Assembly: GCA_013399875.1 (NCBI GenBank)
Contig: VXAZ01009377.1
Coordinates: forward strand, 81,859 to 145,858
Source of the DNA: Gymnorhina tibicen
Taxonomy: Eukaryota; Chordata; Aves; Passeriformes; Artamidae
Length of the DNA stretch: 64,000 nucleotides
Reading direction: 5' to 3'
The stretch's first letter is position 1. Each line of letters starts with the position of its first letter. Shown here piece by piece: positions 55,250 through 64,000 of the stretch. Under the pieces are notes generated by a model, which had not been told where the DNA came from, searched no databases, and saw only the letters and a list, made by a program, of their open reading frames with translations. The translations under genes were made by a program, and so were the position numbers.

Positions 55250-55695
55250 TGGAGGGGCTGGAGCGTGTCCAGGGCAGGGAATGGAGCTGGGAAGGGGCTG
55301 GAGAATTCCCGAGGGAGCTGGGAAAGGGGCTCAGCCTGGAGCAAAGGAGGCTCAGGGGGGCCCTTGTGGCTCTGCACAAGTCCCTGACAGGAGGGGGCAG
55401 CCGGGGGGGTCGGGCTCTGCTCCCAGGGAACAGGGACAGGAGGAGAGGGAACGGCCTCAGGCTGGGCCAGGGGAGGCTCAGGCTGGACACCAGCAGGAAT
55501 TTCCCCATGGAAAGGGCGCTCAGGCCTTGGCAGGGGCTGCCCAGGAAGGTTTGGGGTGCCCATCCCTGGAGGAATTTAAATCCCTGTGGATGTGGATCGG
55601 GGCCATGGGGCAGTGGTGGCTGGGCAGTGCTGGGGGAGGGTCGGACTCCACGATCCCAGAGGGCTTTTCCAACCTAAACAATTCCACAGGAGCCA
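55250..55695 (+). repeat. CR1 LINE, longest classical copy
   Basis: Sense order: GAGCGTGTCCAGGGCAGGGA, CAAAGGAGGCTCAGGGGGGC, GGGGAGGCTCAGGCTGGACA, GGTGCCCATCCCTGGAGGAA and a tail TTTTCCAACCTAAACAATTC. About 445 bp of the older bird-wide type. Confidence 0.92.
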
Positions 55696-56129
55696 CGCCC
55701 TGAGCAGGTGCATTCCCGGCTCTGGGAATTCCAGTGTTCCCTGCTCCCAGGCGAATCCCCTCAGTCATGGATAAAAAGCTGCCTGATGCCACGGATCCCA
55801 TTTTTCCCTGGGCTCGGAGGCAGGGTCAGGCTCATCCCTGAGCCAGTCCTTGGAAAAGCAGCTTTGAAGCCAGCCTGGGCGGTTTTCTCTGCTGCTGCTC
55901 TGACAGATCCAAAAAAAAAAAGACAGGAAAATGTCCATGGTTTTGTGGCTGCGTCTAGGATGGGAGCTGGGATCAATTATTTGTGGAACATCCTGGATGC
56001 CAGCCCTTTCCTGGGAATCCTGCAGTCCAGCGGTCGATGAGTGTGGAAGGTAAAATGGAGCAGCTTTGCAGAGCCAGAGCTTCCTTTAGTCCAGCAAACT
56101 CCATGGTTTGAGAGCTTCCTCAATGTGGA
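55696..56129. other. Unique sequence, no gene recognised
   Basis: An A run of 11 lies near 55911. No gene recognised. Confidence 0.4.
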
Positions 56130-56413
56130 ATTCAGTGGAATTAGGGAGAGGCTGGAACGGGAAGGAGGAGCTGGGAGAGGGAATTAGGGAGAGGCTGGAA
56201 CGGGAATTAGGGAGAGGCTGGAACGGGAAGGAGGAACTGTGAGAGGGAATTAGGGAGAGGCTGGAACGGGAATTAGGGAGAGGCTGGAACGNGAGAGGCT
56301 GGAACGGGAACGAGGAGCTGTGAGAGGGAATTAGGGAGAGGCTGGAACGGGAACGAGGAGCTGTGAGAGGGAATTAGGGAGAGGCTGGAATGGGAATAGG
56401 GAGCTGTGAGTTA
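56130..56413 (+). repeat. 23/43-bp composite minisatellite with a single N
   Basis: Short unit GAATTAGGGAGAGGCTGGAA CGG (23 bp) and long unit with an added GAAGGAGGAGCTGTGAGAGG (43 bp) alternate. The N at 56292 splits two copies of GAGAGGCTGGAACG. The plus strand is strongly purine-rich. Confidence 0.95.
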
Positions 56414-56754
56414 CAGAGAGGATGGAGGAAAGGGAAGAGGGGAAGGGATGGATTTATCCAAGCAGGGCTGGGGCTCAGGAGCTCCTGGAGCTCCTAAAGC
56501 ATCACCAAACGCTCGGCTCCAGCGGCTGCTCTTCAGCAGGGATGGGATCCCAGTGTCCTGGAAGCAAAACGCTCCATGGAATGCTGAGGGGGACAGGGCT
56601 GCAGGGCAGGAACTGGGAGGGGTTCTGGGAATGGCTGGGAAGGGGAGGAGAGGCAGCCGGGAACAGGCAGGAACAGCACTTGGAGAGAGGTCTTTGGATA
56701 CAGCTGGAATTTCAAATTAAAATCCCGTATGGAAAAACCAAAGAGGAAATTCTG
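56414..56754. other. Unique sequence, no gene recognised
   Basis: No feature recognised. Confidence 0.4.
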
Positions 56755-56992
56755 TATTCATGGAATCATGGAATGGCTGGGGTTGGGAGAGACCTGAAAT
56801 CCCACCCATCCCACCCCTGCCACGGCAGGGACACCTCCCACTGTCCCAGGCTGCTCCCAGCCCCAGGGTCCAGCCTGGCCTTGGGCACTGCCAGGGATCC
56901 AGGGGCAGCCACAGCTGCTCTGGGAATTCCAGCCCAGCCCCTCCCCACCCTCCCAGCCAGGAATTCCTTCCCAGTATCCCATCTAACCCTGC
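56755..56992 (-). repeat. CR1 LINE, 5'-truncated
   Basis: The reversed tail CATGGAATCATGGAATGGCT keeps two terminal octamer-like units (GGAATCAT), followed by the common body to AATTCCTTCCCAGTATCCCA. Confidence 0.92.
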
Positions 56993-58114
56993 AGTGGATT
57001 TATATCCCACAATCCCCATATCCCAAATCTGCAGTGCAGCAACAATTCCATGCTTTGGAGTTCTCAGGCTCGCAGGGATCTGCACAACCATTGTCCTTCG
57101 CTGGGACAGCGAAACTGTGGGAATTTTCCATTTCCCTCCAGGCTCAAAACCAAGATCCCACAGGGACGTGGAGGAGGGAGAGGATTCCTGGAGCCGCCTT
57201 TTTCCGGGCTCTGTGGCTTTCAGTACCTTGGCATTTGTTTTCTTACTGGAAACAAGGAGCTGCTCCATAAATCCCAGACCAGATCCAGTGGTTTGCAGGA
57301 AACTCGAAATCCTACAGGAATCTCCAGTCCAGGGAATGCAGTGAAAGGGCTCTTGAGCCACCCGGGAAGAGGTGTTGGAGGTAATATTCCAGTGCTGGAT
57401 TTTGGAGAAGAAAGAGGAGATTCCCAGCCTGGATCCCGAGCCCCAGGACAAAGTGGCTGGGAAGAGGAAGGCGGAAGGAGAATTCCAAGACTGACCATGG
57501 AATACGGAGGTCGCGAGCTGGAGGAAGGTTATGGAGGAATAAAAAGTGCAGAAAACGGGAAAAAACCCCAACAACAACCCTGAAAAACCCAGGGAATAAC
57601 ACAGCCAGGACCTTCAATAAGGCCAAATCCAATAAAGCCGGGACTGGGAGGGAAGATCCTTTGGGAAATGAGGCCAAATGAAAAAAGGAGTTCGGGGAAG
57701 TCGGCAGCTCCTTAAAAAAGTGCAGGAAAAACCCATCCCTGTGCAGAGGAGCTGCAGGAAGGGTGGGGAGGGACCCTGCGGCTGAATCCAGGGATCTTCA
57801 CTGGCTCGGAGCAGAAGGAATTGCACAGGGAGCAAGAAGTGGAGCAGCTGGGTGAGAAGCAGAGCCTGGGAGATGCTGCGGGGACCGGGAAAAGCGGGAA
57901 GGGAGAAGCAGGAAGGGTCAAGGAGACAGAGTCGGGTGCCACAGGAGACCCAGGAAAGTTTGGGGTCACCGCCGGGTGAAGGCGGAGGGGGCTCCCAGCT
58001 GATCCTTCAGGGATGGCTCCAGCGCTTCTCTTCCTGATGGGAGCAGCAGCAGAAAGAGGGAGAAGGTTCTAATGGCTTCTCCCCACGAGGTAAATGTTGC
58101 TGGATCAGGCTGGT
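56993..58114. other. Unique sequence, no gene recognised
   Basis: Mixed composition; no repeat or gene identified. Confidence 0.4.
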
Positions 58115-58275
58115 TTGATGGAATCACGGAATCCTCGCGGCTGGAAAAGCCCTCTGAGGTCACGGAGTCACCCAGCACTGCCCAGGCCAGCACTGCCCCC
58201 ACGTGCCACATCCACAGGGATTTAAATCCCTCCAGGGATGGGCACTCCACCCCTGCCTGTTCCCAGCATTCCAGG
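58115..58275 (-). repeat. CR1 LINE, older subfamily
   Basis: ATGGAATCACGGAATCCTCG, GGCTGGAAAAGCCCTCTGAG and CCCTCCAGGGATGGGCACTC. Confidence 0.85.
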
Positions 58276-58464
58276 AAGGGATTGGGCTGGGAGAGGCGCT
58301 GGAGGAGGAAAGAGGGGCTGGGTCCTGCACTGAACGCTGCTCTTCTCATCCTCCACGTCCCGGAGCGATCCCAGGGATGGTTTGAGACCTCAGCCGCTTG
58401 GATCTCCTGGTTTCCAGCTCCAGGAGTGGCTCAGTCCAGAGCAGGAATTCACGTGCAGCCCATT

Positions 58465-58665
58465 TCCATGGAATCATGGAATGTCCTGGGCTGGACCCAC
58501 AGGGATCACCCAGCCCAGCCCCTGTCCCTGCCCAGGCACCCCAACAACCCCACCCTGGGCATCCCTGGCAGCCTCGGGGCCGTGCCCATTCCCTGGGGAG
58601 CCTGGGCAGTGCCCAGCACCCTTTTTGGAAGAACTTTCCCTGATATTTATTCCCTCCCATTCCAG
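58465..58665 (-). repeat. CR1 LINE, subtype shared with 30405-30545
   Basis: CCATGGAATCATGGAATGTC, CCCACCCTGGGCATCCCTGG and TTTTTGGAAGAACTTTCCCT. Confidence 0.82.
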
Positions 58666-59429
58666 TTCCCTTTCCTTTCTCTGATAACAGCATCGCACAC
58701 AAGTCCAGCATTTTCCAGCTGTGGCAACAACACCTCCGAGTGATTTTCTCCTTGGAAAATCCTCCCCTGGCTGCCCCAAGAGCCCCAGAGAGACGCGGAG
58801 CAGCTCTGAGGAGGAAACCCCTCAGAGCCATGCAGCGCCTCCCTTTTCTTTGGGAATAAAACATTCCCTGTGTGAACATTCCCGATTTTATTTCCCGCCG
58901 CTGTTCCTCAGCTCCAGCTGGTTTTAAAACAACCCCAGCGAAAATAATGAAAACTTCACCCAGGCCTTGCTGCATTTCCCGCTCCGGTGGCGGGGCAGGA
59001 AGGGAAATCAGGGAGCTCCTGCTCCTGGAAGGATTTTGTGTCTCCTGTGAGGTGAATTTTTAAATTTCTGAGAGCAGCAACCCCACCCCAACCACGCAAA
59101 GGGCATTTTGCGAGCGGGATGGGAAGGAAGAAGGAAAAAACACCCGCCCCATCCCAGTGGCTGCCGTGGGCTCCCAAAGCTGGGAGTGCTGCAGGAGCTG
59201 GGAAACACCGGAGGAATATTTGGGCTCGGGGAGCTGCTGGGAAACGGAATCGGGGGGTGGTGCAAGCCTGCCCATTGCTTTGCTGCATTTCCCATTTCGC
59301 CGGGCGCTCGGCGCAGGGTGAGATTTGTTCACAGCGGGGCCCGGCAGCGCCAGGGGTTGTACAACAAACCCCTGACAGGGCCCGTGCCAAAAGCCATTAG
59401 GAGAGGAGAACAGTAACGGAGACGCGAGG
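58666..59429. other. Unique sequence, no gene recognised
   Basis: Moderately CpG-rich at 59280-59360. No exon identified. Confidence 0.4.
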
Positions 59430-59650
59430 TGTTCACAGAGCGGGCTGGCTTTAATTTAAAATCATTTACCGAGGCTCGGTGATGATCCTGGTGTGATAAT
59501 CACATCACACGGCGGAGCGGCCCCGCTGACAGGCCCCGCTCCGAGAATCCCTGAAATCGGCCGCAGTCGAAACCTCCCGTAAGGAGCTGCAAAAAATGGC
59601 CTCAATGAAAATATTTGTTTTATTTACTCGGTGTTTGTGTCAGGGTGGAG
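59430..59650. other. Candidate conserved noncoding island
   Basis: GGCTTTAATTTAAAATCATT, GTGTGATAATCACATCACAC (a short inverted repeat) and GAAAATATTTGTTTTATTTA in a repeat-free block. Confidence 0.35.
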
Positions 59651-59854
59651 TTGAGAGGTTTCATCCAGTTTGGGCCTTCAGGGTGGTGGGAATGTGTGAA
59701 TCCCTAGGGAGCCACTCCCTCCCCTAAGGGTGTGTGGGAGGAAGGGCCAGGATTTCAGGGATCGATTGGATGAGCAGGAAATAAAGATCCAGGGATGCTT
59801 TTGACAGCTTTGCACCTGGAGGTCCAAAAAGTCTTTGCTCCTGAGGATTTTATA

Positions 59855-60140
59855 GATTCCCAGAATCCCAGAATCCCAGAATCCCTGAATCCCTGAATCC
59901 CAGACTGATTTGGGTGGGAAGGGACCTTAGAGCCCATCCCATTCCCACCCCGTGCCACGGGCAGGGACACCTCCCACTGTCCCAGGCTGCTCCAAGTCCA
60001 GCCTGGCCTCGGACACTTCCAGGGATGGAGCAGCCACAGCTGCTCTGGGAGTTCTGTTCCAGTCCTCCCCTGCTCTCCCAGCCAGGAATTCCTTCCCAAT
60101 TCCATCCCTGCCCTCCCCAGGCCGTTCCCTCTTGCGAAGA
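59855..60140 (-). repeat. CR1 LINE with expanded terminal octamer
   Basis: The left edge carries five AGAATCCC/TGAATCCC units (59858-59900), the 8-bp microsatellite that ends CR1. The body follows from CTGATTTGGGTGGGAAGGGA to GCCAGGAATTCCTTCCCAAT. Confidence 0.9.
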
Positions 60141-60354
60141 CGTGGGGTTCGTGCCCTGCTCACGGACAGCCGCTCCCGGTCAGCACCGGAACCATTCCCG
60201 TGCCTGGGTTTTCCTTGGCTTTCTCCATTTCTGAGTCACCGACTCCATTAAAAAAAAAAACACCAGCAGGGCCAGCAGGAAAAGCAAACAGGGGAAAATC
60301 CCACAACGGGAATTAACGAGCCATTCCAAAAATGAGGCGAAGGGAACGACTTCA
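60141..60354. other. Unique sequence with poly(A) run
   Basis: An A run of 10 lies at about 60250. No gene recognised. Confidence 0.4.
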
Positions 60355-60870
60355 AAGGCTGAATATTTAAGTGCCAACAAACACCAGCTATTAATGCAGG
60401 GGGGAGGAAAATCCATGGAAATGACATTAAACGCCTGACATCCTTCCCATACCTGTTTGAAGAAAACTCTCTCCTGACGCCGTTCCCAGTGGGAGCAGCA
60501 CTTCCATTGTTTGATTTCCACCTCAAAGGAAATCTCTACATCAAAGGTCAGAATCATCAATAGTTAAGCAAAGTAATTAATTAGCTCTTAGGATCGCTGC
60601 TGGAGCAGGATTTTAACATCATTTTTCTTTCATTCCCCCCGTGTCCAGCGGCTCGAGCAACTTTTTTACAAGTTCTGCGCTCCAGAAATTTAATTGCACT
60701 TTTATTGTTGTGTTCGGAGTTAATTATACAGCAAAGCAGGTTTATCTCTTCGATATTAAATCAAGCAAGTGCTCTTGGAACAATCAATTGGTATTTAATT
60801 ACAACAGAGAAGCTGCCCTATTAAATCTAAATTAAATGCTCATTGAAGACTATTAAAGTGTTACCAGACC
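60355..60870. other. Large candidate conserved noncoding region
   Basis: About 500 bp, strongly AT-rich and repeat-free, with GCAAAGTAATTAATTAGCTC, TTTAATTGCACTTTTATTGT, GAACAATCAATTGGTATTTA and TCTAAATTAAATGCTCATTG. The contrast with the GC-rich TE-filled flanks is the strongest in the window. Conservation is inferred, not measured. Confidence 0.42.
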
Positions 60871-61159
60871 ATCGAGCAGCAAATGCAACCCAGCGCGGCC
60901 CAAAGCCGCCTGTGCTCGGTTTTCCAGGGCTGCTTTGGAACCCTGAGCGGGAAAACTGACCTCAGATGACATTTCCTGAAATTTCCGGTGGATTCCGAAG
61001 GAAAATTTCCTTCCCCGGGTTTGTTTTACGTCATGAAAGGGAGCGACAATACTGAGGCTTTTCTGTGTCTCCCAGGGTCGTTGGAAGAGTTTAGAGGGGA
61101 AGGATTTGGGAGGAGCCCAAAGTGGAGCATGGAGAAGGCAGGAGACGTCTCCCCGGGGA
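60871..61159. other. Unique sequence, no gene recognised
   Basis: No feature recognised. Confidence 0.4.
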
Positions 61160-61645
61160 TAATCATGGAATCCTGGAATGGTTTGGGTGGAGAGGACCTT
61201 AAATCCCACCCAGTGCCACTCCATCCATGGCAGGGACAGCTCCCACTGTCCCAGGCTGCTCCCAGCCCCAGTGTCCAGCCTGGCCTTGGGCACTGCCAGG
61301 AATCCAGGGGCAGCCACAGCTGCTCTGGGAATTCCAGCCCAGCCCCTCCCCACCCTCCCACACAGGAATTCCCAATTCCCAAGATCCCATCCATCCCTGC
61401 CCTCTGGCAGTGGGAAGCCATTCCCTGGGTCCTGTCCCTCCAGGCCTTGTCCCCAGTCCCTCTCCAGCTCTCCTGGAGCCCCTTTAGGCCCTGCAAGGGG
61501 CTCTGAGCTCTCCCTGGAGCCTTCCCTTCTCCAGGTGAACATTCCCAGCTCTCCCAGCCTGGCTCCAGAGCAGGGGGGCTCCAGTCCTGGGAAAATCTTC
61601 CTGTTCTCCTCTGGACTTGCTCCAGCAGCTCCACATCCTTCTACT
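61160..61645 (-). repeat. CR1 LINE, longest minus-strand copy
   Basis: The reversed tail ATCATGGAATCCTGGAATGG is followed by the complete common body, then CTCTCCCAGCCTGGCTCCAG and CTCTGGACTTGCTCCAGCAG, which lie further 5' than in most other copies. About 485 bp. Confidence 0.93.
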
Positions 61646-62150
61646 TTGGGATCCCAGAGCAGGAGGCTCAATCCCATTATTCCTTCACCCTTTTTGGGCC
61701 CAGGAGCTCCCAGAGGACCCAGGGCGATGTCCCTGCGAGGGTGAAATGAGCCTTGGAACACCCCAGCCCCCGTGGCTGAGCCCTGTCTCCATCTCCGCCC
61801 CTGTGAGGGGAACCTGCTTCATTTCCAACCCCTCTCCTGCTTACGGGAATGGGATCCCTTCTCCCGCTCCGGGGAGAATTCCTGCCGAGCACTGGCAGGG
61901 CCTTGACAGCGAAGCCAAAGGTGACCCAAGGACGTGGGGGGGCGCGGGGTTGATTTGGGTCAGTGGGGCGCCACGTTTAGAGCAGGAAGAGGATTTTTTT
62001 TTGGTAAAATCCTAAAGCAAACAGTGCTTAGGTTAAATTGCCCAGAGCTTTTCTTGCAGGGGGACGTGGAAGGCATTTAAGTGACAAATGTTTCATCTGG
62101 AAAGAGAAACTCCATTAGTCAGTGTGAGCCATTACCGGGGATGAGTTACG
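61646..62150. other. Unique sequence, no gene recognised
   Basis: No feature recognised. Confidence 0.4.
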
Positions 62151-62456
62151 GGTCATCCATCAGTCAATTCCATAATGGATCATCCATATTCATGCCCGGC
62201 CCTCCTTACAGCAGGGATGTTAATTTTGCTTTCCTTGACTTGTTTTCCGTCTTCATTTCCCTGTGATCCCAATCTGAAGTGAGTGGAGATCCCTGTTTGC
62301 TCGTTTTTGTGGGATCGGTTCAGAGTGGATGGAGCCGCAAACCCTCGGGAACGTCCGGGCGGCTCTGGGAAGGTTTTGCCTCCCAGCAAAGCTGGGATTG
62401 GGGTCGGGCACTTTCCAAGGGCACTGATGGAGCCCGTCCCAGAGATGAGAGATGGG
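62151..62456. repeat. Direct duplication E, copy 1 (partner 62699-63000)
   Basis: GGTCATCCATCAGTCAATTC through CCCGTCCCAGAGATGAGAGA. It shares CATATTCATGCCCGGCCCTC and CCCAGCAAAGCTGGGATTGG with the partner, offset 548 bp, with two small indels. Confidence 0.93.
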
Positions 62457-62621
62457 AACTTGCAGTTTGAGGTGGATTTCCCCTCAAAATGCATCTGGTT
62501 ATGGGATCTCCTGATCGGGTGCAACATGGACATGTTGTAGGAACAGGAAAAGGAAATTACCGGGTCCAAATGTTCCCCTTTCATCTCCTGTTCCGAGGCC
62601 AGGATGTTGCTTCATCCTTTC

Positions 62622-62698
62622 AGGCTGTGCCAGGGGAGGGTCAGGTTGGACATCAGGAGCAATTTCTTCCCGGAAAGGGTGGTCAGGCGTTGGAAGGG
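62622..62698 (+). repeat. CR1 LINE fragment inside the duplicated block
   Basis: GCTGTGCCAGGGGAGGGTCA, GGTTGGACATCAGGAGCAAT and GGGTGGTCAGGCGTTGGAAG are classical CR1 sense words just before copy 2. Confidence 0.8.
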
Positions 62699-63000
62699 GT
62701 CATCCATCAGTCAGGTCCATAATGGATCATCCATATTCATGCCCGGCCCTCCTTACAGCAGGGATGTTAATTTTGGTTTTCCATCTTCATTTCCCTGCAT
62801 GCTCTGAGCTCCCAATCTGACGTGAATCAGGAGATCCCTGTTGGCTCGTTTTTGTGGGATTGGTTCAGAGTGGATGGAGCCGCAAACCCTCGGGAACATC
62901 CAGGTGGCTCTGGGAAGGTTTTGCCTCCCAGCAAAGCTGGGATTGGGGTCGGGCACTTTCCATAGGCACTGATGGAGCCCGTCCCAGAGATGAGGGATGG
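62699..63000. repeat. Direct duplication E, copy 2
   Basis: Same order as copy 1. It differs by GGTTTTCCATCTTC in place of the longer GCTTTCCTTGACTTG segment and by an added CATGCTCTGAGCT. No N lies nearby, so this duplication is likely genuine. Confidence 0.93.
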
Positions 63001-63452
63001 AAAAATCCAGGGAATGGCTGCTGAGCTCACCCCTGAGACTCCTGTGCTAATCCCCCTCCTAAACCGAGTCTGAAAGCACAGGGGCAGATCTGGGAGTTTA
63101 TTGAGTTCATTGCCTTGGCTTTATGGAAAATAAATTCTTACCTGAGGCTGTCATTGCCTGTCTCAAATTCCTCCCCCTCCAGGCGTTTCCAGATCTCCCA
63201 GGAGAAAATTCCCAGTTCCCTGCAGTCCTTCTCTTGGAGGGATGGTGGTTTCTCCGCCCAGGTGTGCAACAACCTCCGAGTGTTTTTTACCAAAACAGTA
63301 AAAAGGAACTTCTCCTCCTGCCACCATCATTTTAAAGTGTCCTGGAATTTGTTCAATGGAAACGGAATGCGGCGATGCGGAGCTGAGAGGGAAAAGAACC
63401 CACTGGGGTGAAACAGGAACAGGTTCAGCCCTGGGTTTGTCTTTAGGATCTT
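63001..63452. other. Unique sequence, no gene recognised
   Basis: No feature recognised up to the LTR-like block. Confidence 0.4.
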
Positions 63453-64000
63453 CTGAAACGAAAATGAGAAAATAACCGACCGCAGCTTCTCCCGTGAGGA
63501 GCAGTGTCGGCGGCTCCAAACAGGACGGGGAGCCGGGACAGACGCTCCAGGAGCTTTTTTATTATTTTATCAGTCTCACGTACAGAGTTGAGGCACAGGA
63601 GATGATACAAGCTCGTGTTGTCGTAGGCATTCCGGAGATTTCCGGGCTACAAAGCATTCTTAAAAGCTTTTCAGCCAATAGCATATTTTTAAAAGTTACA
63701 GACAACTGTCTTTAACCAATCCTCGTTAGCGCCGTACACCTGTTACACACAATACTTGCTTGTTTGTGCCTTATGTAACAATGCACAGCATTCCATTATT
63801 ATTCCATTATCTTGTTAAACATATTTTGGAACTCTAAAAGCCACCTCAGCCAAACCTAGAAACTCTGACCATTGTTTTAATGTCCTTGCTTCATGTATAA
63901 TTGGATCTTCTTGGAGTTTTTCGCAGGCAAAGCAAATCCTGAACTCTTCTGCCTTCTTTCTGAAACCTGCTTTTATTTCTCACCCCTAAAAACCTTTCTG
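63453..64000 (-). mobile_element. Probable endogenous retrovirus LTR (minus strand), cut by window end
   Basis: Read on the minus strand, the block has ATTGG (inverted CCAAT) boxes at about 63716 and 63675, a TTTTAAGAA TATA-like element near 63660, an AATAAA signal at 63558-63563 and a GC-richer U5-like part ending possibly in CA at 63453. This order, promoter then poly(A) signal within about 160 bp, is that of an LTR, most like avian ERVK/alpharetrovirus-type. No primer-binding site follows on the left, so it is a solo or 3' LTR. No coding region is visible. The left boundary is a guess. Confidence 0.5.

Noticed and set aside
62622..62698. Considered as part of the unknown duplicated segment
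   Set aside because: It is a recognisable CR1 piece lying between the two copies, not part of either.
63453..64000. Search for retroviral coding sequence or primer-binding site
   Set aside because: No primer-binding-site-like TGG sequence follows the left end and no gag, pol or env similarity is visible within the window.
1..64000. tRNA, rRNA, snoRNA and microRNA genes
   Set aside because: I found no A/B-box pair with a cloverleaf, no rRNA landmarks and no convincing precursor hairpin apart from those within repeats; a covariance-model scan would be needed to exclude weak cases.

Overview
The window looks like nuclear DNA from a bird, most likely a songbird. The main evidence is some 40 fragments of CR1, the bird/reptile LINE. 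Nearly all are 5'-truncated and keep the 3' end, which reads AACCCAAACCATTCCATGAT on the element's sense strand. The CR1 types, two LTR-like segments and a GC-rich background crowded with minisatellites fit passerine DNA, perhaps a microchromosome or subtelomeric segment. Species and chromosome cannot be read from the sequence.

I recognise no protein-coding gene, tRNA, rRNA or known ncRNA. Long reading frames occur, but they lie in CR1 copies, in tandem repeats whose unit is a multiple of 3, or in GC-rich stop-poor DNA, and none shows a known domain. The window is best read as intergenic DNA or a very large intron.

Layout. 1-10 kb: CR1 copies, a duplicated 0.25-kb block (4.7 and 6.3 kb) and AT-rich islands. 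10-17 kb: a 23-copy 18-bp G-rich array, an LTR-like element (10.98-11.63 kb), two blocks that recur inverted further right, and a 58/68-bp array that resembles part of an LTR. 18-32 kb: minisatellites with 43-, 12- and 44-bp units, an AAT microsatellite, a CpG-rich block (29.3 kb) and a degenerate interstitial telomere-like tract (30.9 kb). 32.5 kb: a 368-N gap. 33-46 kb: mostly unique DNA with AT-rich, homeodomain-site-like islands and arrays of 35- and 31-bp units. 46-49 kb: a 445-bp pure purine tract and, 1.5 kb on, a gapped TTTC pyrimidine tract. 49-63 kb: more CR1, a 23/43-bp array and a 0.3-kb direct duplication (62.1 and 62.7 kb). 63.4-64 kb: an apparent retroviral LTR on the minus strand, cut by the window end.

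Nothing acts together as a pathway. The features of most interest are structural: the mix of unrelated minisatellites, the telomere-like tract, inverted CR1 pairs, purine/pyrimidine mirror-type tracts, and gap marks (nine single Ns and three N runs). Eleven of these twelve gaps fall inside repeats, and several adjoin near-identical local duplicates. That points to assembly junctions rather than biology, so the duplications next to them should be treated with caution.
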